Below are positions 1 through 7,182 of a stretch of 16,185 nt of DNA, in pieces; the stretch's first letter is position 1; each line of letters starts with the position of its first letter. The notes below the pieces were generated by a model. It was given only the letters and a program-made list of their open reading frames with translations, had not been told where the DNA came from and made no database searches. The translations under genes and the position numbers were made by a program. The DNA comes from an uncultured Collinsella sp. (lineage in GTDB: Bacteria > Actinomycetota > Coriobacteriia > Coriobacteriales > Coriobacteriaceae): contig CABUQI010000015.1 in NCBI GenBank assembly GCA_902493545.1, forward strand, positions 1 through 16,185. Reading direction: 5' to 3'.

Positions 1-21
1 CTTCTTGAGCTCCTCGGTCAT
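1..21 (-). CDS. Start of second ABC exporter half (partial, runs off window)
   Basis: Only the first seven codons (MTEELKK) are inside the window. The ATG at 21-19 lies one base after the TAG stop of the ABC half-transporter upstream, and a strong ribosome binding site (GGAGG, about eight bases before the ATG, within 29-36) sits inside the end of that gene. The upstream gene is the half of a heterodimeric exporter with a degenerate ATP site, so this gene is expected to encode the partner half with the canonical catalytic Glu and switch His. That identity is inferred from context, because no domain is visible. Confidence 0.6.
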
Positions 22-22
22 G

Positions 23-1747
23 CTACTCACCTCCCTTCATCTGCGATTCCGCGATGGCGCGGTACACCTCGCAGGTTTCCATAAGCTCGCCATGCGTGCC
101 CAAGCCCACAATCTCGCCGTCCTTGAGCACGACAATCTGGTCGGCGTGCAAGATCGTAGAGATGCGCTGCGCGATGATGAGCACCGCAGCGTCACGCGTC
201 TCATCTTGCAACGCATGGCGCAGGGCGGCATCGGTCTTAAAGTCCAGGGCCGAGAAACTGTCGTCGAAGATATATAGATCGGCATGCTTCATGAGCGCGC
301 GAGCAATGGCTAGGCGCTGGCGCTGACCACCCGAGAAGTTCGTACCGCCTTGGGCAACCGGGGTATCGAGCCCCTGCGGCTGATCGAGCACAAAGGTGCT
401 CTGGGCAACCTGGAGCGCATGAAGCATGTCGGCCTCAGTCGCGTCTTCGTTGCCAAAGCGCAGATTGCTTGCCACGGTGCCCGAGAACAGCCACGCCTTC
501 TGCGGCACATAGGCAATGCGCCCGCGGATTTCGTCTTGCGTAAGCTCGCGCAGGTCCATACCATTCAGGCGAATGGAGCCCTTGGTGGCATCGTGGAAGC
601 GCAGCAGAAGCTTGGCCACCGTCGATTTGCCCGAGCCTGTCGAGCCAACGATCGCAGTCGTCTGACCGCGACGGCAGGCAAAGCTCAGGTCGCACAGGGT
701 GTCCTCGTCGGCATCGTCAAAGCGAAACGACATGTGGTCGAACACGGCCACCGCATCGGCTTCGTCTTGGGGCTCGCGCGCCCCGTCATCCAGCGTGCGC
801 TCGCCATCGACGATGCTCGGCTCAATCTCCAACACCTGCTGCGCACGGTTCAGGCACGCGGCAGCACGCGGAAGCGTCAGCACCACCATCTGGGCCATCA
901 TCACAAAGAACAGGATCAGAATTGCATACTCCAGCACCGCCGAGATACTCGCAATCTGCATGGCGTGGGCACCTACGCGGTTGCCGCCCACCCACAGCAC
1001 CGCCACCTCGGCGATGTTCATCAAAAAGAAGCTTGAGCTGTCGAGGCCCACAAACAGGTGGTTGACTTTGATGGCGTTGACGGCGTAGTCGCTAAACACC
1101 TCGTCCAGGCGCCGCTCCTCGTGACGCTCCTTGTTAAACGCACGGATGACGCGCACGCCCACGATGTTTTCGCGCAGCACCACGTTCATGCGGTCGATAA
1201 AGCTCTGCAAGCGCATAAAGATCGGCGCCGCGTTGGCAACCGTAAAGACTGCCGCCACCAGCACAATCGCAACGACTACGCCCAGAAGCGTGCCCATGGC
1301 GGGATCGATAAACCAGGCGAAGATGATGCCCGCCACAGCCAAAAACGGCACGGGCAGCACCAGCTGAATCGTCTGCAGAATCGCCTGCTGAATCACGTTG
1401 ATGTCGTTGAGCGAGCGCGTGATCATCGATCCGGTGCCAAAGCGCTCAAAATCGCTGGCCGCGAGCTCGAGCGACTTGTCGTACACGGCATTGCGGATAT
1501 CGCAAGCCACGTTGGCGGCCAGGCGCGCCGAAAGATAGCAGCCCAGCACCGTGCCGCCGCTAGCCATGCTGGTCGCGATAAACATGTATAGGCCGTTGCG
1601 TAAAATGTAGTCGACATCGCCCGTGGTAATACCGGTGTTGACCATGTTCGCCAGCATCGTGGGAACCAACAGCGTACCGACGTTATCCACCAGCAGCACC
1701 AGCAGCGTCACTGCGACAAGCCCTCGATAGGGCTTCAAAAACCTCAT
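23..1747 (-). CDS. ABC exporter half-transporter, degenerate-site subunit of a heterodimer
   Basis: A fused permease-ATPase (574 aa) with about six membrane helices in residues 1-295, then an ATPase domain. Visible motifs are Walker A GSTGSGKST (368-376), Q-loop Gln416, signature FSGGQ (471-475), Walker B LYIFDD (491-496) and D-loop SALD (499-502). The residue after the Walker B Asp is Asp496 instead of the catalytic Glu, and the switch residue is Gln527 (IAQRIS) instead of His. Exactly this pair of changes marks the non-catalytic half of heterodimeric exporters of the TM287/288, LmrCD and BmrCD type. The role is therefore probably drug or lipid export together with the gene starting at base 21. 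The ATG at 1747 overlaps the marR stop (TAATG), suggesting translational coupling. A GTG four codons upstream (1759) is possible, but its purine-rich stretch is only two bases away. The substrate is unknown. Confidence 0.93.
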   Translation of the reverse strand: MRFLKPYRGLVAVTLLVLLVDNVGTLLVPTMLANMVNTGITTGDVDYILRNGLYMFIATSMASGGTVLGCYLSARLAANVACDIRNAVYDKSLELAASDFERFGTGSMITRSLNDINVIQQAILQTIQLVLPVPFLAVAGIIFAWFIDPAMGTLLGVVVAIVLVAAVFTVANAAPIFMRLQSFIDRMNVVLRENIVGVRVIRAFNKERHEERRLDEVFSDYAVNAIKVNHLFVGLDSSSFFLMNIAEVAVLWVGGNRVGAHAMQIASISAVLEYAILILFFVMMAQMVVLTLPRAAACLNRAQQVLEIEPSIVDGERTLDDGAREPQDEADAVAVFDHMSFRFDDADEDTLCDLSFACRRGQTTAIVGSTGSGKSTVAKLLLRFHDATKGSIRLNGMDLRELTQDEIRGRIAYVPQKAWLFSGTVASNLRFGNEDATEADMLHALQVAQSTFVLDQPQGLDTPVAQGGTNFSGGQRQRLAIARALMKHADLYIFDDSFSALDFKTDAALRHALQDETRDAAVLIIAQRISTILHADQIVVLKDGEIVGLGTHGELMETCEVYRAIAESQMKGGE

Positions 1748-2247
1748 TAACAGTCGCACGACTCCCCCTCACCTTGATTCTCGGCTTGGCTCTCGGCAGC
1801 GATATGCTGCTTAAAGGCATCGCACTCATCGCCGAGCACCTGAGAGAATTTGCCGATCAAGCGCATAATCTCGCGCTGCTCACATGGCTCAAGCGCGCCA
1901 AAGGCTCGCTGCTCGGCCTTGAGTGCCGGCAGCGCATAACGCTCGGCAAATCGCCTGCCCTCTTCGGTCAGGCTCACAACCTTGTTCTTACGACTGCCTT
2001 CGGCAAACTCCAACGTTGCGAAGCCCCGCGCCGTCAAGGCTTTAATTGCCGAGTTGATGGTCTGCTTGCTGTAGAACCATTCGCTTGTCAGACGGCTTAC
2101 GGCAATACTACCGCCCGCCGTGCTGGTGTCGACGAGCATCCAATAGGCGCAGTCCGAAAGGCCGCAGGCGCGCGAGAACTCCGAATAGATATGGTCGAGT
2201 CCATTGAGCAACCGGTCGAAGTCGACCAGTGTAACCGCACTATTCAT
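1747..2247 (-). CDS. MarR-family transcriptional regulator
   Basis: A 166-aa protein with a winged-helix core at about residues 45-105. A recognition-helix-like segment (SKQTINSAIKALTARGF) is followed by a wing (EFAEGSRKNKVVSLTEEG) and long helices, as in the MarR family. The C-terminus ends in Cys-Asp-Cys, and further Cys residues (28, 33, 122, 140) are present, so redox or metal sensing is possible but unproven. It is the first gene of the operon with the heterodimeric ABC exporter. MarR proteins commonly repress the adjacent efflux pump until a ligand binds. Repeats in its own promoter (2266-2279 and 2301-2314) are good candidates for its operators. The ATG at 2247 has only a weak Shine-Dalgarno (GGTGGGAT). 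Confidence 0.9.
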   Translation of the reverse strand: MNSAVTLVDFDRLLNGLDHIYSEFSRACGLSDCAYWMLVDTSTAGGSIAVSRLTSEWFYSKQTINSAIKALTARGFATLEFAEGSRKNKVVSLTEEGRRFAERYALPALKAEQRAFGALEPCEQREIMRLIGKFSQVLGDECDAFKQHIAAESQAENQGEGESCDC

Positions 2248-2265
2248 CTATCCCACCATTCGATT

Positions 2266-2314
2266 GTCCGAGTTTTGACCAATTTTGTGTCTCTAGATTA
2301 GTCCGAGTTTTGAC
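2266..2314. repeat. Two identical 14-bp direct repeats, candidate MarR operators
   Basis: The sequence GTCCGAGTTTTGAC occurs at 2266-2279 and again, identical, at 2301-2314, a start-to-start distance of 35 bp. The copy at 2301-2314 lies between the -35 and -10 boxes. The other lies between the expected transcription start and the ribosome binding site. With its flanks, the promoter copy has inverted ends (TAGTC...GACTA), giving an imperfect 18-bp dyad that would suit a dimeric winged-helix protein. Operator function is inferred from placement. Confidence 0.7.
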
Positions 2315-2323
2315 TATCGTCAA
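2295..2323 (-). promoter_or_regulatory. Sigma70-type promoter of the marR-ABC operon
   Basis: Read on the minus strand, a -35 box TTGACG (2318-2323) and a -10 box TAATCT (2295-2300) are separated by exactly 17 bases. The expected transcription start is about 2288, giving a leader of about 40 bases to the marR ATG. The spacer is almost filled by the first copy of the 14-bp repeat, so a protein bound there would block RNA polymerase. Confidence 0.8.
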
Positions 2324-2366
2324 CAGGCTCTCCGCAAATGCGTGCACTTTTATGGCCTATCGGCAG

Positions 2367-2402
2367 AAAAAGACCGCCGGCGCGGGGGCGGCGCCAGCGG
2401 TC
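2367..2402 (-). terminator. Intrinsic terminator after the 96-aa gene
   Basis: On the minus strand a 12-bp stem (arms 2391-2402 and 2372-2383, one G-T wobble) with a 7-base loop is followed at once by five T (2367-2371). It sits 26 bases past the stop at 2429 and separates that gene from the marR promoter. Confidence 0.88.
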
Positions 2403-2428
2403 ACGTGAAAATCGAGTTTTATTGCCTG

Positions 2429-2719
2429 TTAAGCAGCGACGGCCTCATAGACCGTAGCGCCCGAGAAGCTGTCATGCAGGCTCTTGCCGGCAATCCACGG
2501 CAGCTCGACGACCTCGCAGACCGTGTTGACCAGCTCGGAGCAGTCAGTAAAGTGGCCCTTGTCGTTGAGGGCCTCGCAATCCTGAACACGCCAATAGCCA
2601 TCGGTGTGCGTGATGTAGTACTCGTGATCGTTGATCGACACGAAAGCGCGCGTCTTGGAACGCAGCAGCTTCAGAAATCCTTCGAAATCGGTCTCGACGA
2701 CATCTCCAGCCTGGAACAT
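2429..2719 (-). CDS. Hypothetical protein, 96 aa
   Basis: I do not recognise the family. The ATG at 2719 is chosen because AGGAGG (2726-2731 region) lies seven bases upstream. An in-frame extension to 2755 would add only Gly/Arg-rich residues without a better site. The protein is soluble and acidic, rich in aromatic residues (FVSINDHEYYITHTDGYWRV at about 27-46), with three Cys (50, 60, 69) and no signal peptide or membrane helix. It is monocistronic: a strong terminator follows, and the AT-rich region upstream is shared with the divergent nitroreductase. Nothing in the sequence shows its function. Confidence 0.75.
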   Translation of the reverse strand: MFQAGDVVETDFEGFLKLLRSKTRAFVSINDHEYYITHTDGYWRVQDCEALNDKGHFTDCSELVNTVCEVVELPWIAGKSLHDSFSGATVYEAVAA

Positions 2720-3013
2720 GATGTTACCTCCTGGCCCGGCGCCACCACGGCGCATTGATAAACGTTGGTGCTCCTTTAGTAAAACCTTTATCAGAGGTTA
2801 TGCGTTCGTCATTTAGGCAAGTGGTAAAAAACCGCAGGGTAGACGGGATAAAACGTTTAACCATCCCATTTGTTTGTCACATTCTGAAGGTACTTTTATG
2901 CAAACCTACTTTCCCAATTGGAATCTATCCTTTTGGCCGGGCAATTGACCGTCTATCGTTTAAGCCCGGCGGGTATGAACGGGGCATCTGCAACGCCACC
3001 GCAAGGAGACACC
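2720..3013. other. Divergent intergenic region between the 96-aa gene and the nitroreductase
   Basis: No credible gene lies here. It is clearly more AT-rich than its surroundings, as expected of a region with two divergent promoters. A possible plus-strand promoter for the nitroreductase is TTGTCA (2874-2879), 17 bases, then TATGCA (2897-2902), a weak -10. An inverted pair (TTGATAAA at 2755-2762 facing TTTATCA at 2787-2793) flanks a 24-base stretch upstream of the 96-aa gene and might be an operator. I could not assign a convincing minus-strand promoter. Confidence 0.4.
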
Positions 3014-3535
3014 ATGGAGACTATCGAAGCACTCATTCACCGCCGCAGCTGCCGCAACTACAGCGATCGTCCCGTCGAGGCCGAAAAGCTTGCACGTATT
3101 ATCGAAGCCGGCCAATATGCACCGAGCGGCATGGGCCGCCAGCCGGTGACGTTTGTCGCCGTCACCGACCCCGCGACCGTCGAGCGTCTCTCACAGCTCA
3201 ACGCCCAGGTCATGGGCAGCAACGGCGACCCCTTCTATGGCGCCAAGACCGTTGTTGTGGTGTTGGTTGACCGCAGCGTGCCCACACATCTGGAAGACGG
3301 CTCGCTCGCCATGGGCAACTTGCTCAACGCCGCCTATGCACTGGGTGTCGATTCGTGCTGGATTCACCGCGCGCATGAGGTCTTTGACTCGCCCGAGGGC
3401 CTGGAGCTGCTGGCCAGCTGGGGCCTACCCGCCGACGGCAGCCTGCGCGGTGTCGGTCACTGCATTCTGGGCTACGCCGAGGACACGCTACCCGAGGCAA
3501 AGCCGCGCCGCGACAACGTGGTATACGTTAGGTAG
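3014..3535 (+). CDS. Nitroreductase family FMN-dependent oxidoreductase
   Basis: A 173-aa protein of typical length for a small nitroreductase. Family features in order are the N-terminal METIEALIHRRSCRNY with the basic FMN-phosphate-binding cluster (RRSCR, 10-14), APSGMGRQP (36-44), and the helix GSLAMGNLLNAAYALGVDSCWI (96-117). It ends with a Gly-rich strand (GHCILGYAED, 148-157). Such enzymes reduce nitro compounds, quinones or enones with NAD(P)H; the natural substrate cannot be read from sequence. The ATG at 3014 follows AAGGAG (3003-3008) by five bases; longer in-frame starts lack a site and add unrelated residues. It is the only plus-strand gene and converges with the ABC gene ending at 3559. 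Confidence 0.93.
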   Translation: METIEALIHRRSCRNYSDRPVEAEKLARIIEAGQYAPSGMGRQPVTFVAVTDPATVERLSQLNAQVMGSNGDPFYGAKTVVVVLVDRSVPTHLEDGSLAMGNLLNAAYALGVDSCWIHRAHEVFDSPEGLELLASWGLPADGSLRGVGHCILGYAEDTLPEAKPRRDNVVYVR

Positions 3536-3558
3536 CGCGAGCCTTCACACCCAAGCCC

Positions 3559-5193
3559 CTAGCACAGGCTAATCGTTCGGTCGCAAATGCTCAAAGCAGC
3601 GGGGCGGTGAGTGACGATGATCACCGTACGGCCGAGCGCCCGCAGGCGATCGAGCATCTCGCGCTCGGTCGCCTCGTCGAGCGCCGAGGTGCACTCGTCG
3701 AGCAGCAGCACCGGGGCGCCGGAGTAGACGGCGCGTGCCACGGCAAGTCGCTGCATCTGGCCCTCGGAAAGACCGCTGCCGTGCTCGCCCAGCGGCGTAT
3801 CCGCGCCTTGGGGCAGAGCACCCACAAACTCAAGCGCGCAGGCGGCGTAAAGAGACTCGTCAAGTGCAGAATCCCCTCCCCCGCCACAATCCGCCAGTGT
3901 GACGGCATCGCAAACAGTGCCGCTCATAAGCATATTGCCCTGCGGCACGTAGGCGAAGGTCCCGGGTGCGAGGTCGGCGACGGCAATTGCCTCCACAACA
4001 GCGCCCTCGCCCCCGGATCCCGCGAACTCCACCTCGACCGCGCCTTCACCGGGGTCTTCCATACCAAGCGCGAGCATGAGCGTCGTGGACTTGCCCACGC
4101 CCGAGGGCCCCGTCACGGCAACAAACTCGCCCGCGCGGACCTCGACATCAAGGCCATCGAGTACGCGCGGACCGTCCGCATAACCAAAGCACACACCACG
4201 AAACCGCAGGGCAGCAAACGATGTGCCGCAGGCAGGCCTACGCTCGCCGCGGGCGGCCGGCTCCACGGCACGCAGCCGCTCGCAGCTGGCAGACATCGCC
4301 GCGGACTGCGGAAAGAGGCCCGAGAGGCTTGTGAACGGAGCACGCACCTGTCCCACAAGCTGCACAAGCGCCATCAGGGTGCCGTAGCTCACCCGGCCAG
4401 TTAGGATGCCCCAGCAGCCGTAGCCAAAACCAGCAAGATAGCTCAGCTGCATAGCCAGGTTAAAGACGGCACCGGACGCCGCCTTGCCACCGGCACGCCT
4501 CTCGCGCGCGGCAAGTTGCTCATCCATAAGGCCGGCGAGCCCCTCCATGACGCGCCCGGCAGCACCAAAGGAGCGAATCACCACCAAGCTCTCAAGCGTC
4601 TCCTGCAGCCGTGCGCGCATGGAACCCTCGGCCGCCTGCGCGGTGGCATGCAAGCCCTTAAGCCAGCGGCGCATAACAAGAGAGCCCGCCACGCCCAGCG
4701 CGCCCGCAACGACAAAGAGCGCGGCGAGCGCGGGTGCTACCGCAAACATCAAGACCAGCGCAGCTGCAGCGCGCACCAGCATAGAGGCGGCCTCGGGCAC
4801 GATTGACACCACAGACTCGGCAACGCACGAGACATCCGAAGTGAGCACGCTCGCCACCTCGCCCGAAGCCCGCCCTTCCGGCAAGCGCCCGGCACTCATC
4901 ACGGCGCCGGCCGCACGGGCGCGCAGCGCGTTCTCCATGCGCGCCTGCGCAGACTCCGAGAGCCACCTCGATGCCGCCGAAAGCACCACCTGTGCCAAAA
5001 GCGCAGCCGCAAACAAGGCAAGCGCCGGCCAGAACGTAGCCGAGTCGTGCGCGACGGCGGCATCGACCGCCCATTGCATGAGTAACGCATATCCAACAGC
5101 GATCAACGCCGAGACGCAGCGCGTGGCACAGAGCGCCCACACCAACCGAACCTCGTGTCCGCAGACAGAGATCACCCAACGAAGGTCCCTCAC
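3559..5193 (-). CDS. ABC exporter (fused permease-ATPase), last gene of the peptide operon
   Basis: A 544-aa exporter with membrane helices in roughly residues 15-290 and an ATPase domain at about 325-544. The ATP site is intact: Walker A GPSGVGKST (362-370), Q-loop Gln418, signature LSEGQ (475-479), Walker B VLLLDE with Glu500, and switch His529 (VTHR). It may therefore work as a homodimer. The protein is strikingly Ala-rich. No C39 peptidase domain is present, so any leader removal would need another protease, plausibly the S26 peptidase encoded just upstream. The start is GTG at 5193, overlapping the peptidase stop (GTGA), so translation is coupled. As the last gene of the kinase-PqqD-nucleotidyltransferase operon it probably exports the operon's product. 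The substrate is inferred from context only. Confidence 0.92.
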   Translation of the reverse strand: MRDLRWVISVCGHEVRLVWALCATRCVSALIAVGYALLMQWAVDAAVAHDSATFWPALALFAAALLAQVVLSAASRWLSESAQARMENALRARAAGAVMSAGRLPEGRASGEVASVLTSDVSCVAESVVSIVPEAASMLVRAAAALVLMFAVAPALAALFVVAGALGVAGSLVMRRWLKGLHATAQAAEGSMRARLQETLESLVVIRSFGAAGRVMEGLAGLMDEQLAARERRAGGKAASGAVFNLAMQLSYLAGFGYGCWGILTGRVSYGTLMALVQLVGQVRAPFTSLSGLFPQSAAMSASCERLRAVEPAARGERRPACGTSFAALRFRGVCFGYADGPRVLDGLDVEVRAGEFVAVTGPSGVGKSTTLMLALGMEDPGEGAVEVEFAGSGGEGAVVEAIAVADLAPGTFAYVPQGNMLMSGTVCDAVTLADCGGGGDSALDESLYAACALEFVGALPQGADTPLGEHGSGLSEGQMQRLAVARAVYSGAPVLLLDECTSALDEATEREMLDRLRALGRTVIIVTHRPAALSICDRTISLC

Positions 5194-5699
5194 CTGAGTC
5201 CCGCCTTTCGGGCAGCGCGTCCCAACGCAGCCTTTGCGCGCTTAAGTCCGCAGCGTACGGGCCAGGTCGCCAGCCAAACGCGCGCATAGACGAGCCAGCC
5301 ACGGCTATGCGGATCGCAATGTCTGTCGCCGCGCCAAAATTCCTCGAGCCTGCCCAGAACGGCCGCCTCGAGCACATCCTCGACCTCGAGGCAGTTGTCG
5401 CCCAGGATCCGATAGCCCCCGTCGACGACCTCGATCACTCGATGGAGGATGTAGGCGTCGCCGCGCCGATATAGCGCCACATCGAGCGGGCGCAGTCGTC
5501 CCTTGCACGGCCGCACGACGATCGTATCCCGGCGATCGCGCAGCATGGGCCACATGCTCACGCCCGCCGTCGTGCTCACCCACACGCCGTCGCGCGCCAG
5601 CACGGTATCGATCCCGCAGGACGTATCGCCAGCAGCTTGGACGCTGGCGTCGGCACAGGCGACAGCGTTGGCCGAGTCTTCCCTCAAACGACTGCCCAT
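5190..5699 (-). CDS. S24/S26-family peptidase (signal-peptidase-like, Ser/His type)
   Basis: A 169-aa protein. The nucleophile motif GVSMWPML (Ser48) opens the S26-like fold, RRGDAYILHRVIEV carries His86 where bacterial signal peptidase I has Lys, and ILGDNCLEVED (98-108) supplies the conserved GDN with Asp101. This Ser-His-Asp arrangement resembles SipW/SEC11-type enzymes. The N-terminal membrane anchor of a normal signal peptidase is missing; only a weak, Trp-rich segment (about 135-151) near the end could touch the membrane. The ATG at 5699 lies two bases after the upstream stop, with GAGGGTG ahead of it; a GTG at 5711 would overlap the upstream gene but lacks a spaced site. From context it may cleave the leader of the 36-aa peptide. 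That is an inference. Confidence 0.82.
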   Translation of the reverse strand: MGSRLREDSANAVACADASVQAAGDTSCGIDTVLARDGVWVSTTAGVSMWPMLRDRRDTIVVRPCKGRLRPLDVALYRRGDAYILHRVIEVVDGGYRILGDNCLEVEDVLEAAVLGRLEEFWRGDRHCDPHSRGWLVYARVWLATWPVRCGLKRAKAALGRAARKAGLR

Positions 5700-5700
5700 G

Positions 5701-6909
5701 CTATTTATCACCCTCGTGCATCACGGTCGAGAGCTCCGTGCGCAGTCGCGCCGTCCGTGTAAACGGCTTTACCACCAGGCGATACGCATACACCCCGGGC
5801 AAGAGCCACGGTGCGCGCTTGAGCACAGGATATCCCTGCTGCAGCTTCTTGAGCGGCGGGAAGGCGCGCTTGAGCAGGTAACGGGCACGGAAGCCCTTCT
5901 TTCCGCCCTCGGCCGCCTCCTCCTCGAGCTGGTTCCGCACGTTGTTGGCAACCGTGCCGTACGTACCGCTGCCGAGCATATAGACGAGCATCTGTTCCAC
6001 ATCCGGCGCCAACGCGGTGCCGTCGCCGGCAAGCGCGCGGCCGCAGGCGTCCTTTTCCACCACAGCGTGGGTAACACGACGCAGATCGGCCTCAAAGTCG
6101 GCCATTCCCAGCTTCTGTAGCTCGCAGTCCAGATACGCACGGTCCATCGAGCCGCTCCAAGCACGCACGAGCGCCCACTCGTCGGCAAGCCCTCGCACAC
6201 CGTGGCCCGATGCCGAGTAATGCTTGAACATATGCGCGATGTGGAAGAGATACGCATCCTCGCGTGCAAACTCGCAAGCAAGTCCCGGTGCGCCCTCGAC
6301 GCGCCGCGCCTTTGCCCATGGATCTGAGTAGTACTTCCACCACGCAACCTCGGGGTTGGCGAGCACGCGGTGAGGCTCAAAGTTAAGAAACGGGGCCTTC
6401 TCGTACGAGTCGTGGTTGCCCGTGCCAAAGTGAGCCGTCGTAAACCCTTGGCCCTCCATAATGCGTCGCAGCTCGCGGGCATCGGCCTCGGTCGCCGCAG
6501 CCACCGAGCCGTCCTCGCGAACATGCCCAAACAGAAAGTCGTTGTCGCACATCCAGCGCATCTCGGGACGCGGATAGGCACGCGATGTCACCACGCCCTT
6601 GAGCGGCAGATGAGAGAGCCCGGCCTCATCCATGGCGGCAAAGACCGCCTCGCGCTCTATGTCAAAGATTGCATGGCGCATGAGGTTTTGGTCGACCTCC
6701 GCCTGCCAGCGTGCCCGTTCGGTCGAGTCCGCTTCGGGGGAGGAAGCAACCGCGAACGCGCAGGTCGTCGTCACCGAGTTCCAGCGCGCAAGGGCAAAGA
6801 GGCCCTCCCACGTTACCCCCGTCGGCAACGGGGCAGGCGCTTCTCCGCGCAGCGCACAGGAGAGCAGGTGCAAAAGATAAAGCGATTGGTTGTCGAGTGC
6901 AGACGCCAC
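5701..6909 (-). CDS. Nucleotidyltransferase family protein (NTP_transf_5-like)
   Basis: A 402-aa protein that fits the uncharacterised nucleotidyltransferase family seen beside PqqD-like and HprK-like genes. The core is LPLKGVVTSRAYPRPEMRWM followed by CDNDFLF (121-127). LKG (103-105) and the Asp pair D122/D124 correspond to the family's LKG...YP..R...D-x-D pattern for metal and nucleotide binding. A His-rich helix (HIAHMFKHY, 223-231) follows, and the C-terminus is basic (about 337-385). A member of this family in the pseudomycoidin lasso cluster acts on the phosphorylated peptide, so here it may decorate a phosphorylated substrate. GTG at 6909 follows GGAAGG by ten bases, and the PqqD gene ends six bases upstream. 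Confidence 0.85.
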   Translation of the reverse strand: MASALDNQSLYLLHLLSCALRGEAPAPLPTGVTWEGLFALARWNSVTTTCAFAVASSPEADSTERARWQAEVDQNLMRHAIFDIEREAVFAAMDEAGLSHLPLKGVVTSRAYPRPEMRWMCDNDFLFGHVREDGSVAAATEADARELRRIMEGQGFTTAHFGTGNHDSYEKAPFLNFEPHRVLANPEVAWWKYYSDPWAKARRVEGAPGLACEFAREDAYLFHIAHMFKHYSASGHGVRGLADEWALVRAWSGSMDRAYLDCELQKLGMADFEADLRRVTHAVVEKDACGRALAGDGTALAPDVEQMLVYMLGSGTYGTVANNVRNQLEEEAAEGGKKGFRARYLLKRAFPPLKKLQQGYPVLKRAPWLLPGVYAYRLVVKPFTRTARLRTELSTVMHEGDK

Positions 6910-6915
6910 GTAGAA

Positions 6916-7182
6916 CTAACCTTCCACGAGCCCGGCTTCGCGTATACGCGCAATAAACGCATCCACGTCCTGGCGCGCGCGTTCGGGATCGACTTCATAC
7001 TTTGCTGCGATGCGTTCGGCGATCGCCGCCTCGTCAAGCCCCTCCTCCACGCCGCGCCAGATATCGGCGCCCGTGCCGTTGAGCTTCACCATGCCATGAA
7101 ACGAATTGCTGGCCTCGCCCGTAGCGATGGCGACGGCCTGTCCGGCAACATCGCGCATAACAAATCCCTGCTTAATCCTCAT
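6916..7182 (-). CDS. PqqD-like peptide-binding protein (RRE domain)
   Basis: An 88-aa stand-alone PqqD-type domain. An N-terminal beta portion (about residues 1-36, KQGFVMRDVAGQAVAIATGE) is followed by LNGTGADIWRGVEEG, then helices ending in DVDAFIARIREAGLV. Domains of this kind (RiPP recognition elements) bind the leader of a precursor peptide and present it to the modifying enzymes. The ATG at 7182 has AAGGAG eight bases upstream. An in-frame GTG three codons earlier would overlap that site. The gene start overlaps the end of the HprK-like gene by 11 bases (ATGAGGATTAA), so the two are coupled. This is the strongest marker that the operon handles a peptide. Confidence 0.88.
   Translation of the reverse strand: MRIKQGFVMRDVAGQAVAIATGEASNSFHGMVKLNGTGADIWRGVEEGLDEAAIAERIAAKYEVDPERARQDVDAFIARIREAGLVEG

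Noticed and set aside
2755..3270. Plus-strand open frame upstream of and overlapping the nitroreductase
   Set aside because: It runs into the nitroreductase in another frame, starts in the AT-rich promoter region and has no protein-like character.
3536..3558. Bidirectional terminator between the nitroreductase and the ABC exporter
   Set aside because: The gap is only 23 bases, and no stable stem with a T-tract on either strand could be found.
4484..5197. Ser/Ala/Thr-rich 237-codon plus-strand frame
   Set aside because: It is a shadow of the Ala-rich ABC exporter on the minus strand; the compositional bias explains its openness.
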